Shown here one piece after another: positions 53,699 to 63,888 of a stretch of DNA of 64,000 nucleotides. Each line of letters begins with the position of its first letter. The stretch's first letter is position 1. A program made the position numbers and the translations under genes. The notes under the pieces are model-generated. The model saw only the letters and a program-made list of their open reading frames with translations, had not been told where the DNA came from and ran no database searches. Location: positions 4,718,501 through 4,782,500 of the forward strand of contig NZ_CP044543.1 in NCBI RefSeq assembly GCF_008932115.1. Direction: 5' to 3'. The stretch comes from Bradyrhizobium betae. Lineage in GTDB: Bacteria > Pseudomonadota > Alphaproteobacteria > Rhizobiales > Xanthobacteraceae.

Positions 53699-53816
53699 TC
53701 CATTCTCCAGTGATTTCAAGGCTTTTCAGGAACTCCAACCGGGCTCCGGGGTTTTGGTTCCGGCGCGGACGTCTGCCGTGATAGGCTCGAACGCCGAAGG
53801 ACATGCGGGACCGGTC

Positions 53817-56483
53817 GTGCTGCGAAAACTCTCCACCTATCGACTGAAGCGGGATTTCGAGAAGACGCCGGAGCCCTCCGGCAAGATCGCCGTGGCGCCG
53901 TCGAAGCAGCGGCGTTTCGTGATCCAGAAGCACGATGCGACGCGGCTGCACTACGATCTGCGGCTGGAATTCGACGGCGTCTTCAAATCATGGGCGGTGA
54001 CGAAGGGGCCCTCGCTCGATCCGCGCGACAAGCGGCTGGCGGTGGAGGTCGAGGACCATCCGCTCGACTATGGCGATTTTGAAGGCACGATTCCCGAAGA
54101 CCAGTACGGCGGCGGCACCGTGATGCTGTGGGATCGCGGCACCTGGGACTGCGATGATCCGGAGGCCGGCTTCAAGAAGGGTGATTTGAAGTTCACGCTG
54201 CACGGCGAGAAGCTGCATGGAAGCTGGGTGCTGGTGCGGATGCGCAATGACCGCACCGGTGGCAAGCGTACCAACTGGCTGCTGATCAAGCACCGCGACG
54301 AATATGCCAGTGAGAGCGAGGACATTCTCAGCGCGGACAAGTCGGTCGCCTCTGGCCGTGCGATGGCACAGATCGCCGGCGGCAAGGGCCGCGCGCCGAA
54401 GCCCTTCATGCTGGCGAAGGGCGCCAAGAGCAGGGCTGATGCGGTCTGGCAGTCCAACCGCGCGGGGGAGACGGAGGGGCGCACGGTCAAGCCGGCGCCT
54501 CGCGCGGCACTGAAGATCTCCAAGGCGGCCAAGAAAAAGGCCACGGTTGCGACAACTGCCAAGGAAGTCCCGGAGATGCCGGACTTCGTCGCGCCGCAGC
54601 TCTGCACATTGGTCGAGCGCCCGCCGTCGGGAGATGGCTGGTGCCACGAGATCAAGTTCGACGGGTACCGGGTGCAGCTTCGGATCGAGGATGGCAAGGC
54701 TACACTGAGGACGCGCAAGGGCCTCGACTGGACCAGCAAATTCGCGGCGATCGCGAAGGAGGCAGGTTCGTTGCCGGACGCGATGATCGACGGCGAGATC
54801 GTCGCGCTGGACCACAACGGCGCGCCGAATTTCTCTTCGCTCCAGGCGGCGCTGTCGGATGGCAAGACCAACGAGCTGATCTTCTTCGCCTTCGACCTGC
54901 TGTTCGCCGAAGGCCTCGATTGCCGCCGCCTGCCGCTCGGCGAACGCAAGGAGCGTCTCAAGGCATTGCTGGAGGCCCGCAAGAAGAAAGCGAGCCAGAT
55001 CCGTTATGTCGAGCATTTCGAGAGCGGCGGTGAAGCTGTGCTGCAATCTGCCTGCAAGCTCGAGCTCGAAGGCATCGTGTCGAAGAAGGTGGATGCGCCG
55101 TATCGCTCCGGCCGAACCGAGAGCTGGACCAAGGCGAAATGCCGCGCGGGCCACGAGGTCGTGATCGGAGGCTGGAAGACGACGGCCGGAAAATTCCGCT
55201 CGCTGATGGCTGGCGTTTATCGCGGCGATCACCTCGCCTTTGTCGGCATCGTCGGCACCGGCTTTGGCGCCGACAAGGTCAAGCGCATCATGCCGCTGCT
55301 GAAGGAGGCGGCGTCGAGCGAGAGCCCGTTCGGCGGCAAGAACGCGCCGAAGAAGACCCGCGACGTGCACTGGGTGAAGCCCGAGCTTGTCGCTGAGATC
55401 GAGTTCGCCGGCTTCACCGCCGATGGCAACATCCGCCAAGCCGCTTTCAAGGGCCTGCGGCAGGACAAGCCGGCCGAGGAGGTTGAGGCGGAAACGCCTG
55501 CCGATATCGCGCTTGCCCGGCCCTCGGCGCGAAAGCGTGTTTCGGCGAAGTCCGGAAAAAGCAGGGACGCCGGCGTCGCCGAGGTGATGGGTGTCGTGAT
55601 TTCCAAGCCGGACAAGGAGCTGTGGCCGGATGGCGGCGACGGGGAGGGCGTGACGAAGCTCGATCTCGCCCGCTATTTCGAAGCGGTTGGCGACTGGATG
55701 ATCGAACACCTGAAAGGCCGCCCCTGTTCGATCCTGCGCGCGCCCGACGGCATCGGCGGCGAGAAATTCTTCCAGCGCCATGCCATGCAGGGCAGCTCGA
55801 ACCTGCTCGAACTCGCCAAGGTCTCCGGCGACCGCAAGCCTTATTTGCAGATCGATCGCGTCGAAGGCCTCGCCGCGGTTGCACAGATCGGCGGCCTCGA
55901 GCTGCATCCCTGGAATTGCGCGCCGAATGCTTACGACACGCCCGGCCGGCTGGTGTTCGATCTCGATCCAGCGCCGGACGTCGAGTTTTCCGACGTTGTC
56001 GACGCGGCCAAGCAGATGCGGCAGCGGCTGACTGATCTCGGCATGGACAGCTTTTGCAAGACCACTGGCGGCAAGGGGCTGCACGTCGTGGTGCCGTTGC
56101 TCCACGGGGCTCGCGACAGGGTGAGCTGGAAGGAAGCCAAGGCCTTTGCGCAAGGGGTCTGCCAGTGGATGGCGGATGACGATCCCGAGCGCTATCTGCT
56201 CAACATGTCCAAGAAGCTGCGGAGCGGGAAGATCTTCCTCGACTATCTGCGTAACGATCGGCTGTCGACTGCGGTGGCGCCGCTGTCTCCGCGCGCCCGC
56301 GATGGCGCGACGGTCTCGATGCCGGTAACCTGGGCGCAGGTGAAGAGCGATCTTGATCCGAAGCGATATACGGTGCGGACGGTGCCGGGCGTGCTGGCGC
56401 GCTCGAAGGCGTGGGATGGCTATGACGACGCGGCTACGTCGATCAAGGCTGCGATGAAGAAGCTCGCAGCGAAGAAGACGTAG
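53817..56483 (+). CDS. ligD: DNA ligase D (PE-LIG-POL)
   Basis: An NHEJ ligase of about 888 residues in Pseudomonas-type order. The N-terminal 3'-phosphoesterase has [13 protein letters not shown] and [14 protein letters not shown]; a Lys/Ala-rich linker follows. The ligase domain has catalytic lysine 280 in [23 protein letters not shown] and [13 protein letters not shown]. The C-terminal primase-polymerase domain has [11 protein letters not shown], the metal-binding VFDLDPAPD and [13 protein letters not shown] use the GTG at 53817 before [13 protein letters not shown]; other in-frame starts lie upstream to 53754. The stop codon is inside the repeat at 56479. Confidence 0.95.
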   Translation: MLRKLSTYRLKRDFEKTPEPSGKIAVAPSKQRRFVIQKHDATRLHYDLRLEFDGVFKSWAVTKGPSLDPRDKRLAVEVEDHPLDYGDFEGTIPEDQYGGGTVMLWDRGTWDCDDPEAGFKKGDLKFTLHGEKLHGSWVLVRMRNDRTGGKRTNWLLIKHRDEYASESEDILSADKSVASGRAMAQIAGGKGRAPKPFMLAKGAKSRADAVWQSNRAGETEGRTVKPAPRAALKISKAAKKKATVATTAKEVPEMPDFVAPQLCTLVERPPSGDGWCHEIKFDGYRVQLRIEDGKATLRTRKGLDWTSKFAAIAKEAGSLPDAMIDGEIVALDHNGAPNFSSLQAALSDGKTNELIFFAFDLLFAEGLDCRRLPLGERKERLKALLEARKKKASQIRYVEHFESGGEAVLQSACKLELEGIVSKKVDAPYRSGRTESWTKAKCRAGHEVVIGGWKTTAGKFRSLMAGVYRGDHLAFVGIVGTGFGADKVKRIMPLLKEAASSESPFGGKNAPKKTRDVHWVKPELVAEIEFAGFTADGNIRQAAFKGLRQDKPAEEVEAETPADIALARPSARKRVSAKSGKSRDAGVAEVMGVVISKPDKELWPDGGDGEGVTKLDLARYFEAVGDWMIEHLKGRPCSILRAPDGIGGEKFFQRHAMQGSSNLLELAKVSGDRKPYLQIDRVEGLAAVAQIGGLELHPWNCAPNAYDTPGRLVFDLDPAPDVEFSDVVDAAKQMRQRLTDLGMDSFCKTTGGKGLHVVVPLLHGARDRVSWKEAKAFAQGVCQWMADDDPERYLLNMSKKLRSGKIFLDYLRNDRLSTAVAPLSPRARDGATVSMPVTWAQVKSDLDPKRYTVRTVPGVLARSKAWDGYDDAATSIKAAMKKLAAKKT

Positions 56484-56595
56484 GGTGGGTTAGCCGAAGG
56501 CGTAACCCACCACTGTCTGTATCCGCGGAAGCTAAAGAGGTGGGTTACACCCTGCAGATGCGCTTCGCGCGTCTGCAGGTCTAACCCACCCTACG
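56479..56595. repeat. Palindromic repeat with nested hairpins overlapping the ligD stop
   Basis: Outer arms CGTAGGGTGGGTTAG (56479-56493) and CTAACCCACCCTACG (56581-56595) are exact complements. Inside are GGGTTAGCC/GGCGTAACCC and a strong CCTGCAGA/TCTGCAGG hairpin (56551-56579). The ligD TAG is part of the left arm. The element separates convergent ligD and the DUF3309-like gene and may terminate both. Confidence 0.7.
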
Positions 56596-56603
56596 ATCAG
56601 CAG

Positions 56604-56768
56604 TTAGATCCGTCCGAGCAACAGCAGGATCAGCAGGATGACGATGACGAGCCCGAGGCCGCCGCCGCCATAATAGCCGGTGCCGTAGAACGGGCCGCCG
56701 CCGATGCCGCTGAAGCCGCCGAGCAGGGCGATGACCAGAATAATCAGAATGATTGTACCGATAGACAT
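56604..56768 (-). CDS. DUF3309-like small membrane protein, 54 aa
   Basis: Two hydrophobic helices (SIGTIILIILVIALLGGFSG and GLGLVIVILLILLLLGRI) are joined by a Gly/Tyr-rich loop GGGPFYGTGYYGGGG. The N-terminal GTIILIILVIALLGG and the LVIVILLILLLLGRI end match the DUF3309 pattern. GGAGGAG lies eight bases before the ATG. It is convergent with ligD; the function of the family is unknown. Confidence 0.75.
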   Translation of the reverse strand: MSIGTIILIILVIALLGGFSGIGGGPFYGTGYYGGGGLGLVIVILLILLLLGRI

Positions 56769-56949
56769 GCGAATCTCCTCCAGCCCCTTTCTCCTGAAAG
56801 GGGCACATCTGTCCGTTGTGCCGAGGGCAACTTGCCGCAGGTTTGAAAGTTCCGTTTATGAAACACGACCGCAGGCGCTTGGCGCATGGAACCTTTGCCT
56901 TTGCGGCCGACATAATTAGGTGAGTGTTCAATCAATACGGGCAGGGATC

Positions 56950-57267
56950 ATGTCAGCACCGCTAGTCGTCTCCATTCCGCATCGCCTTGGCCGCGAAGAG
57001 GCGGTGCGCCGGCTCAAGACCGGGCTCGGCCGCGCTGCCGCGAGCATTCCCGTGATGCAGGTTGAAGAGGAGCGCTGGGCTGGCGACACCATGAATTTTC
57101 GCATCCGCGCGATGGGCCAGATCGCGTCCGGTCAGGTCGATGTCGCTGACGATCATGTCAAAGTGCAGGTGGTGCTGCCCTGGCTGCTGCAGCGCTTTGC
57201 CGAGATGGCGCAGGTCACCATCCGCAAGCGCGGTCAGCTGCTGCTGACCAAGGATGACGGAAAGTAA
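56950..57267 (+). CDS. Polyhydroxyalkanoic acid system family protein
   Basis: A 105-residue protein. VVSIPHRLGREEAVRRLKTG, the central RIRAMGQIASGQVDVADDHV strand region and VVLPWLLQRFAEMAQVTIRK match the PHA_gran_rgn family, which is associated with polyhydroxyalkanoate granules. The open frame begins with GTG at 56920; the ATG at 56950 with GCAGGGA upstream is better. It is convergent with treY, three bases apart. Confidence 0.82.
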   Translation: MSAPLVVSIPHRLGREEAVRRLKTGLGRAAASIPVMQVEEERWAGDTMNFRIRAMGQIASGQVDVADDHVKVQVVLPWLLQRFAEMAQVTIRKRGQLLLTKDDGK

Positions 57268-57270
57268 GCG

Positions 57271-60054
57271 TCAGGCGCGCTGGCGCTGCCGTGCAGGCCT
57301 GACGGCGCTCGCTGCGCGGGCCTCGATGACAACGGCAGGAAATTCGCGGAAGGCCTGCGCCAGCGGCAGTTCGTTGCCCGCAAGCCCCCGCGCGGTGTAA
57401 CCGGTGACGTCGACGGTTGCGTCGAAAACGTCCGGCGCCGGCCATTCGCGGCCCGCTTGCGTGAATGGCGCGAACTGGCGTCCAACCACGACGATCGCCG
57501 CAGTCCGGCCATGGCGGCGGGCAAAGGCAATGACATGGTCGGCGTGCGCGCCGCGCACTTCCAGAGGCTGGTAGTCGCCCTCGGCGAAGACATCAGCGAG
57601 CTCATTGCGCAGCTTGAGCAGGTGTCGCGTCCAGGCCAGCTTGAGTCGGCCGTCCGGCCAATGCTGGATCAAGCCGTGCCAATCCGGGGCGTCCTGCGGC
57701 AGCGCTGCGTGCCGCGCGGCAAAGTCCACGGGGCGGCGGTTGTCCGGGTCGACCAGCGACAGGTCCCAGAATTCGGTGCCCTGATAGAAGTCGGGAACGC
57801 CCGGCAATGTCGCCTTGAGGGTGAGCTGGCTCAGCGAATTCAACGCGCCGAGCAGCGCGACGCGGCGGGCCAGCGTCTGCAGCGATTCCAGGAATTCGCC
57901 CGACAACGTGGGATCGAGGATCTTCCCGATGAAGCTCTTGATGCCGTCCTCATAGGCTTCATGCGGATTGAGCCAGCTCGTCTCTTCCTTGCCCTCGCGC
58001 GCGGCCTTGAGCGCATAGGCCTGGATGCGCTCGACGAAACCGGCATCGGCCGGCTCCACCAGCGGCCACGCGCCAAGCAGGGTCTGGTAGAGCATGTATT
58101 CGAACGTCGCCGACGGCGCGCGTAGCTTGCCGTCGAGCGCGAGGTGCGGCGCATTCAGCATCTTCCAGCGTGAGACCGCGCTGGTCCATTCGCCGGGAAT
58201 CTCGCTGAGCGCCGCGATCCGCGCGCGGGCGTCCTCGCCGCGCTTGGTGTCGTGGGTCGCGGTCGCCGTCATGCCTTGCGGCCACTCTTTGGCGCGGGCC
58301 TGCATGGCCTGATGGAAGGCGGGAAAGGCGAGGCCGTTGCTCGCGGGATTGCCGCCGACTTCGTTCAGGGCGAGCAGGCGGTGGAACTGGTAGAACGCGG
58401 TGTCCTCCAGCGACTTCGCCATCATCGGCCCGGTGAACTGCTGCACCTTCAGCGCGAAGCGGCGCACGCGCGGGGCGCTGTGCGGGGGGCGGCCGGGCTT
58501 GAGCAGGTCCATGGTCAGGGCGTCGCGCAGGAAATCGAAAATGCCGTCGTCTGCCGCGAACCATTCCGCACGGGCGCGCGCGATGGTGTCGTCGATCAGC
58601 TTGCGATCGAGGACGGTCGGGTCGCTGTGCGTCAGGTAGGTGCGGTAGACCGGAAAATGCAGCACATAGAGCTCGAGCGCCTGCCGCAGGCTGTCGGCGG
58701 AGAAATCTCGGGTCGAATAGTGCCCGTTGGCGATGCGTGCGAGCAGGCGCGTCAGCACGGTGAATTCGCTGGTGAGCAGCGTCTCCAGCACGCGGCGCTT
58801 GGCGTCCTTCACATAGGGCGCGAGCCGCGGCGGCCGGTTGCTGATCTGCCGCCAGGTCTCGTCCAGCGCCTCCAGCCCCTTGGGGTCGACCAGGACCTGC
58901 GTGATGACGTTCATCCACTCATAGCCGGTCGTGCCCTGAACGCCGGCGAAGTGCGGCAGGCGCTCGTGCTCGCACAGGATCTTTTCGATCACCGTATAGA
59001 ACGGTTTTGCGTTGCCCTGCGCGTCGCGCACCAGCCGGCGCAGCCGCTGGCAATATTGCGCGGGATCGCGCAGGCCGTCGATGTGGTCGAGGCGAATGCC
59101 CTGCAGCTTGCCATCAGTGACGAGCTGCTTCACCAGCCGGTGCGTCGCGGCGAAGGTGCTTGCGTCCTCGACACGCAGGCCGGCGAGGCCGTTGACGTCG
59201 AAGAAGCGGCGATAGTTGATGTCGCTGGAGGCCAGCCGCCAGTGCCCGAGCTTGTAGTGCTGGCGTTCCAGCAGATGATGCAGCGCCAGGGTCTCTGCCG
59301 GCCGATCCTTGGCCGCGCGATAGGCGCCAAGGCCTTGCGCGATGATGTCGGCGCTGCCTGCGATCTCCTTCAACTCGGTCTTGAGGCCGGGTGCCTCCTT
59401 GCGGTTGGGCCGGTGCAGTCCGGTATAGCGCGTGGCAAGTGCGATCATCCGTCTGCCGGCTTCCGTCTCCGCGGCATCCGCCTCCTTCACGACCACCCGT
59501 AGCAATTCGCCATAGCGCTCCGGCGCGATCGGCAGGCGATGCTCGAAATACCAGGCGGAAAAGCTGCCTTCGCCGGCATCGTAGCGCAGCTCAATGTCGC
59601 CGCGCTCCAGTGCCTCGCCATAGGACGCGCCGAGGATCGGCAGCAGCACGCCGCCGCGGGCGCGGTAGGCCAATTGATCCCAGTCGATGTCGAACGAGCC
59701 CGCGTGCGGCGAGGCCTGGCCCCATTCCAGCACGTCGAGCCACCAGGGATTGTCGGCAAAGTGCACGCCGACATGGTTCGGTACGAAATCGATGATGAGG
59801 CCGAGATCGTGCTCGGCCAGCGCCTCGCTCAGCCGCGCAAAGCCGGCCTCGCCGCCGAGCTCGGGGTTGAACTGGCTGTGATCGACAGTGTCGTAGCCGT
59901 GGGTCGAGCCCTTGCGGGCCTTCATCACCGGCGAGGTGTAGAGATGCGTGATCCCGAGCGCCTTGAGATACGGCACCACCGCGGCCGCCTTGTCGAAGTC
60001 GAAATCCGCGGTGAGCTGAAGCCGGTAGGTCGCAAGAGGAATGGCCGGAGGCAT
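57271..60054 (-). CDS. treY: Malto-oligosyltrehalose synthase TreY
   Basis: A 927-residue GH13 enzyme that isomerises the reducing-end glucose of a malto-oligosaccharide to an alpha,alpha-1,1 linkage. PLATYRLQLTADFDFDKAAA and IIDFVPNHVGV open the barrel; the nucleophile region is GIRLDHIDGLRDPAQYC and the acid/base region is YTVIEKILCEHERLP. The C-terminal part includes LPGVPDFYQGTEFWDLSLVDPD. The product goes to TreZ, encoded just upstream. Confidence 0.95.
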   Translation of the reverse strand: MPPAIPLATYRLQLTADFDFDKAAAVVPYLKALGITHLYTSPVMKARKGSTHGYDTVDHSQFNPELGGEAGFARLSEALAEHDLGLIIDFVPNHVGVHFADNPWWLDVLEWGQASPHAGSFDIDWDQLAYRARGGVLLPILGASYGEALERGDIELRYDAGEGSFSAWYFEHRLPIAPERYGELLRVVVKEADAAETEAGRRMIALATRYTGLHRPNRKEAPGLKTELKEIAGSADIIAQGLGAYRAAKDRPAETLALHHLLERQHYKLGHWRLASSDINYRRFFDVNGLAGLRVEDASTFAATHRLVKQLVTDGKLQGIRLDHIDGLRDPAQYCQRLRRLVRDAQGNAKPFYTVIEKILCEHERLPHFAGVQGTTGYEWMNVITQVLVDPKGLEALDETWRQISNRPPRLAPYVKDAKRRVLETLLTSEFTVLTRLLARIANGHYSTRDFSADSLRQALELYVLHFPVYRTYLTHSDPTVLDRKLIDDTIARARAEWFAADDGIFDFLRDALTMDLLKPGRPPHSAPRVRRFALKVQQFTGPMMAKSLEDTAFYQFHRLLALNEVGGNPASNGLAFPAFHQAMQARAKEWPQGMTATATHDTKRGEDARARIAALSEIPGEWTSAVSRWKMLNAPHLALDGKLRAPSATFEYMLYQTLLGAWPLVEPADAGFVERIQAYALKAAREGKEETSWLNPHEAYEDGIKSFIGKILDPTLSGEFLESLQTLARRVALLGALNSLSQLTLKATLPGVPDFYQGTEFWDLSLVDPDNRRPVDFAARHAALPQDAPDWHGLIQHWPDGRLKLAWTRHLLKLRNELADVFAEGDYQPLEVRGAHADHVIAFARRHGRTAAIVVVGRQFAPFTQAGREWPAPDVFDATVDVTGYTARGLAGNELPLAQAFREFPAVVIEARAASAVRPARQRQRA

Positions 60055-60055
60055 G

Positions 60056-61810
60056 CTAGCCCCCGAGACGCCAGAGCACCGACCACGGCGGAAGCCGGTC
60101 GCCGCTCGCGTCGCCCCAGATCAGTGTGCCTGCGTTCTTGCTCGCATGCGCAATCTCGCTGCCCGACAGATTGGCGGCGAGGCGCAGCGTTGCGCCGTCC
60201 CCCATGCGCCAATGCGCGGTCACCAAGCCGCTGTCCGCAGCGGCTGCGTCGCCGAATGTTGCGCCCCTCAGCCTCGGCGCGATCTCCTTGCGGCGAAGGG
60301 CCAGCAAATCGCGCACCAGCGCGAGACGCGCATCCTGCTCCGGTGTACGGCCCGTCCAGTCGAGTACGGCCGATTGCAGCGCCGCGGGATCGAGCGGGTC
60401 GGGCACCTCGTCACCGTATTTCTCGTAAGCCCAGTCGTATTCCTGCTTGCGTCCCTTGCGCACGGCATCGGCAAGGCCGCCCTGGAAATCGCAGAAGAAC
60501 GGGAACGGCGCTTTGGAGCCCCACTCCTCGCCCTGAAACAGCATCGGCACCATCGGCGAAAGCAGCGTCACCGCGAGCGCGGCCTCGATCTGCCGCGGCG
60601 ATGCCAGGCTTTCGAGCCGGTCGCCCAGCGGCCGGTTGCCGATCTGGTCGTGGTTTTGCAGGAAGTTGACGAAGGTTGCCGGCGGCAACTCTCCGCTCGC
60701 CTCGCCGCGCGGCTTCTTGCCCCAGAATTCCGAGATCTCGCCCTGATAGACGAAGCCCGAAGCGAGCGCGCGGGCAAGGTCCATGCGCGGCGTCTGATAG
60801 TCGGCGTAATAGCCGGCAAGCTCGCCGGTCATCATCACATGCCAGGCGTGATGGTAGTCGTCGTTCCACTGCGCGCGGTATTTTCCGTTCGGCGGATCCT
60901 GTGCGGCATCGAGCAGGGCGGCGCGATTGTCGCCATTCTCCAGCACGAGATGGATGTGGCGTCCGGTTGCCTTGGCAAGCTCGCCGGCGGCGACGCTGAG
61001 GTCGTGCAGCATCGACTGCTCGCCGGGAAGCGCCAGGATGTGGTTGGCGGCATCCAGCCTCAGTCCGTCGAAGCGGTAGTCGGTCAGCCACGACAGCGCG
61101 TTCTCGACCGCGAAGGCGCGGACCTGTGGCACGCGATAGTCGATCGCGCTGCCCCAGGGCGTGTGGGCGTCGGTGAAGAAGGTCGGCGCATAGCGGCCGA
61201 GATAATTTCCTTCGGGCCCGAAGTGATTATAGACGACGTCGAGAAACACCATCAGCCCGCGCAGATGCGCCTCGTCGATCAGCGTCTTGAGGTCTTCAGG
61301 GCGGCCATAGGCGCTGTCGGGTGCGTACCACAACACGCCGTCATAGCCCCAGCCGCGGCGACCGGCGAAATCGGCCAGCGGCATCAATTCCAGCGCGGTG
61401 ATGCCGGTTGCGACGAGATGATCGAGCTTGTCGATCATGGCACGATAGGTGCCTTGCGCCGTGAAGGTACCGACATGGGCTTCGATCAGTACCGTCTCTT
61501 CCCAGGGCCGGCCGCGCCAATCCCCAGCGCGCCACGAGAAAGCATCATGATCGATCACCTCGCTCGGGCCGAACACGTCGTCGGGTTGGAACGCCGATGC
61601 GGGATCGGGCACGTCGATCTCGTCGTCGATCCTGAATTTGTAGGCACTGTTGACCGGCAGGCCCGCAATGTCGGCTACATACCAGCCGTCCTGCCGGCGC
61701 TGCATCGCGTGTCGTCCGTCGAGCAGCAGATCGACGCGCCGGGCGTCGGGCGCCCACAGGCGGAACGACACGCCGTCCTTCGTCGACCTTGCGCCGAAGG
61801 ATGGCCTCAT
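60056..61810 (-). CDS. treZ: Malto-oligosyltrehalose trehalohydrolase TreZ
   Basis: A 584-residue GH13 enzyme releasing trehalose from maltooligosyltrehalose. An N-terminal CBM48-like domain (FRLWAPDARRVDLLLDG) precedes the barrel: VFLDVVYNHFGPEGNYLG, the nucleophile in FDGLRLDAANHI and acid/base glutamate in HLVLENGDNR; NFLQNHDQIGNRPLGDRL follows. Its ATG overlaps the glgX stop by four bases, and it ends one base before the treY start. Confidence 0.95.
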   Translation of the reverse strand: MRPSFGARSTKDGVSFRLWAPDARRVDLLLDGRHAMQRRQDGWYVADIAGLPVNSAYKFRIDDEIDVPDPASAFQPDDVFGPSEVIDHDAFSWRAGDWRGRPWEETVLIEAHVGTFTAQGTYRAMIDKLDHLVATGITALELMPLADFAGRRGWGYDGVLWYAPDSAYGRPEDLKTLIDEAHLRGLMVFLDVVYNHFGPEGNYLGRYAPTFFTDAHTPWGSAIDYRVPQVRAFAVENALSWLTDYRFDGLRLDAANHILALPGEQSMLHDLSVAAGELAKATGRHIHLVLENGDNRAALLDAAQDPPNGKYRAQWNDDYHHAWHVMMTGELAGYYADYQTPRMDLARALASGFVYQGEISEFWGKKPRGEASGELPPATFVNFLQNHDQIGNRPLGDRLESLASPRQIEAALAVTLLSPMVPMLFQGEEWGSKAPFPFFCDFQGGLADAVRKGRKQEYDWAYEKYGDEVPDPLDPAALQSAVLDWTGRTPEQDARLALVRDLLALRRKEIAPRLRGATFGDAAAADSGLVTAHWRMGDGATLRLAANLSGSEIAHASKNAGTLIWGDASGDRLPPWSVLWRLGG

Positions 61811-63885
61811 AGCGCCCCCGCGAAAGCGAGCACGGAACGCGGCGGCGCCTTGCTGTCGCTTCCGGGCAGGAAATCAACACTGTTCAGCTTGGCATCGGTC
61901 GTGTTCAGGATCTGCTGCCAGCTTTTGTATTCGGTCAGTTTCGGCAATTTGAATGCGATCTCTTCAGGGGCGGCGTTCAGTACGATAAAGATCGCGGCGC
62001 TGCCCGGTTCCATCGGCCCCATCACATAGGAGAGGAACCGCCCTTCCGGAAATTTCCAGTCGTTCTCGGTCATCTCGTTGCCTTCAGGCGTCAGCCACAG
62101 CGCACCGTAGGAGATGCCATCCTTGGGGCGGCCGTCGAGCCAGCGATGGCTGCGAAGCTGCGAGAAGCGGCGGCGGATGTCGGCGAGACCGGTGACGAAA
62201 TCGACCATGTCGTCGCCATCCTTGCCGAGATTGTCCCAGCCGACCCAGCCGACCTCGTTGTCCTGGCAGTAAGCGTTGTTGTTGCCGGATTGCGAATTGC
62301 CGACCTCGTCGCCGGCGAGGATCAGCGGAATGCCTTGCGCCAGCATCAGGCAGGCCAGCACGTTCTTGCGAAGCTGCCGGCGTAGTCCGATGATCTGGGG
62401 ATCGTCGGTCGGGCCTTCGACGCCGCAATTATTGCTGTGGTTGTCGCTGGAGCCGTCGCGATTGTCCTCGCCATTGGCTTCGTTGTGCTTCTCGTTGTAG
62501 CTGAAGAGGTCGGCGAGCGTGAAACCGTCGTGCACCGTGATGTGGTTGATGCTGGCGCGCGGCCGCCGTCCGTCATGGTTGAACAAATCGGACGATGCCG
62601 TCATGCGGCTGGAGATATCGCCGATCAGGCTGCCTTCGCCGCTCCAGTAGCGCCGCATGGCGCTGCGATAGCGGTCGTTCCACTCCGACCATTGCGAGGG
62701 AAACGCGCCGACCTGGTAGCCGCCGAGGCCGAGATCCCAGGGCTCGGCAACGAGCTTGACGGTCGCCAGCACAGGATCCTGCCGGATCGCGGTCAGGAAC
62801 GAGATGCCGCGATCATAGCCGTTCACCCCGCGCGCTAGCGTGGTGGCGAGGTCGAAGCGGAAGCCGTCGACATGGCAGACCTCGACCCAGTAGCGCAGCG
62901 AATCCATCACCATCTGCAGCACGCGTGGATGCGTGAGGTTCACCGACGAACCGCAGCCGGTGAAGTCGTCGTAATAGCGCGGGTTGTCGCGGTTGAGCCA
63001 GTAATAGGAGGCGTTGTCGATGCCGCGATAGCACAGCGTCGGGCCGAGGTGATTGCCCTCTGCGGTGTGGTTGTAGACGACGTCGAGCATCACCTCGATG
63101 CCGGCGTCGTGCAGGCGCGCCACCGTGGTGCGGAAGGAGTCGAGCGCGTTGTCCTGGGCGTAGCGTGCCTCGGGCGCGAAGAAGGATAGCGTGTTGTAGC
63201 CCCAGTAATTGGCGAGCTTCTTCTCGACCAATATGCGATCGTCGACGAAGGCGTGGATGGGCAGGAGCTCGACCGTGGTGACGCCGAGCTTCTTCAGATG
63301 CTCGATCATCGCCGGTGACGACAGCCCGCCATAGGTGCCGCGCAGATTCGGCGGCACGTCGTCGCGCTTCTGCGTCAGGCCCTTGACGTGGGCCTCGTAG
63401 ATGATGGTGTCTTCCCAGGGGATGTTGGGCCGGATCTCGCGGCGGCCCCAGTTGAAGGTCTCGTCGACGACCACGCCCTTCGGCATGCCGCGCGCGTTGT
63501 CGCGCCGGTCGAACGACAAATCCTCGCGCGGGCTTCCGGTGCGGTAGGCGAAATGCGCGTCGCTCCACACCAGCCGGCCCGCAAGCCGCTTGGCATAGGG
63601 GTCGAGCAGCAGCTTGTTGGCGTTGAAGCGGTGGCCGTGCTCGGGCTCGTAGGGGCCGTGCACGCGATAGCCGTAGAGCTGGCCCGGCGAGACGTCGTTG
63701 AGATAGCCGTGCCAGACGTCCTCGGTGCGTTCGGGCAGCTCGATGCGCTCGAGCTCGCGCCGGCCCTGGCCGTCGAACAGGCATAGCTCGACCTTCTGCG
63801 CATTCGCGGAGAACAGCGCGAAGTTGGTGCCGCGTCCGTCCCAGCTTGCACCGAGGCGTGCGGGCGATCCGGCAGTCAGGCGCAT
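61807..63885 (-). CDS. glgX: Glycogen debranching protein GlgX (isoamylase type)
   Basis: A 692-residue GH13 debranching enzyme cleaving alpha-1,6 branches. The CBM48 N-terminus is LGASWDGRGTNFALFSANAQ; the barrel has MLDVVYNHTAEGNHLGPTL, nucleophile aspartate in GFRFDLATTLARG, glutamate in LVAEPWDLGLGGYQ and the NNCGVEGPTDDP insertion typical of GlgX/TreX. It would supply linear maltodextrins to TreY and TreZ; overlaps treZ by ATGA. Confidence 0.95.
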   Translation of the reverse strand: MRLTAGSPARLGASWDGRGTNFALFSANAQKVELCLFDGQGRRELERIELPERTEDVWHGYLNDVSPGQLYGYRVHGPYEPEHGHRFNANKLLLDPYAKRLAGRLVWSDAHFAYRTGSPREDLSFDRRDNARGMPKGVVVDETFNWGRREIRPNIPWEDTIIYEAHVKGLTQKRDDVPPNLRGTYGGLSSPAMIEHLKKLGVTTVELLPIHAFVDDRILVEKKLANYWGYNTLSFFAPEARYAQDNALDSFRTTVARLHDAGIEVMLDVVYNHTAEGNHLGPTLCYRGIDNASYYWLNRDNPRYYDDFTGCGSSVNLTHPRVLQMVMDSLRYWVEVCHVDGFRFDLATTLARGVNGYDRGISFLTAIRQDPVLATVKLVAEPWDLGLGGYQVGAFPSQWSEWNDRYRSAMRRYWSGEGSLIGDISSRMTASSDLFNHDGRRPRASINHITVHDGFTLADLFSYNEKHNEANGEDNRDGSSDNHSNNCGVEGPTDDPQIIGLRRQLRKNVLACLMLAQGIPLILAGDEVGNSQSGNNNAYCQDNEVGWVGWDNLGKDGDDMVDFVTGLADIRRRFSQLRSHRWLDGRPKDGISYGALWLTPEGNEMTENDWKFPEGRFLSYVMGPMEPGSAAIFIVLNAAPEEIAFKLPKLTEYKSWQQILNTTDAKLNSVDFLPGSDSKAPPRSVLAFAGAL

Positions 63886-63888
63886 CGG

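Noticed and set aside
53988..56153. A 721-codon minus-strand frame opposite ligD
   Set aside because: LigD motifs on the plus strand are complete, and the antisense product has antisense-type composition without a family signature.
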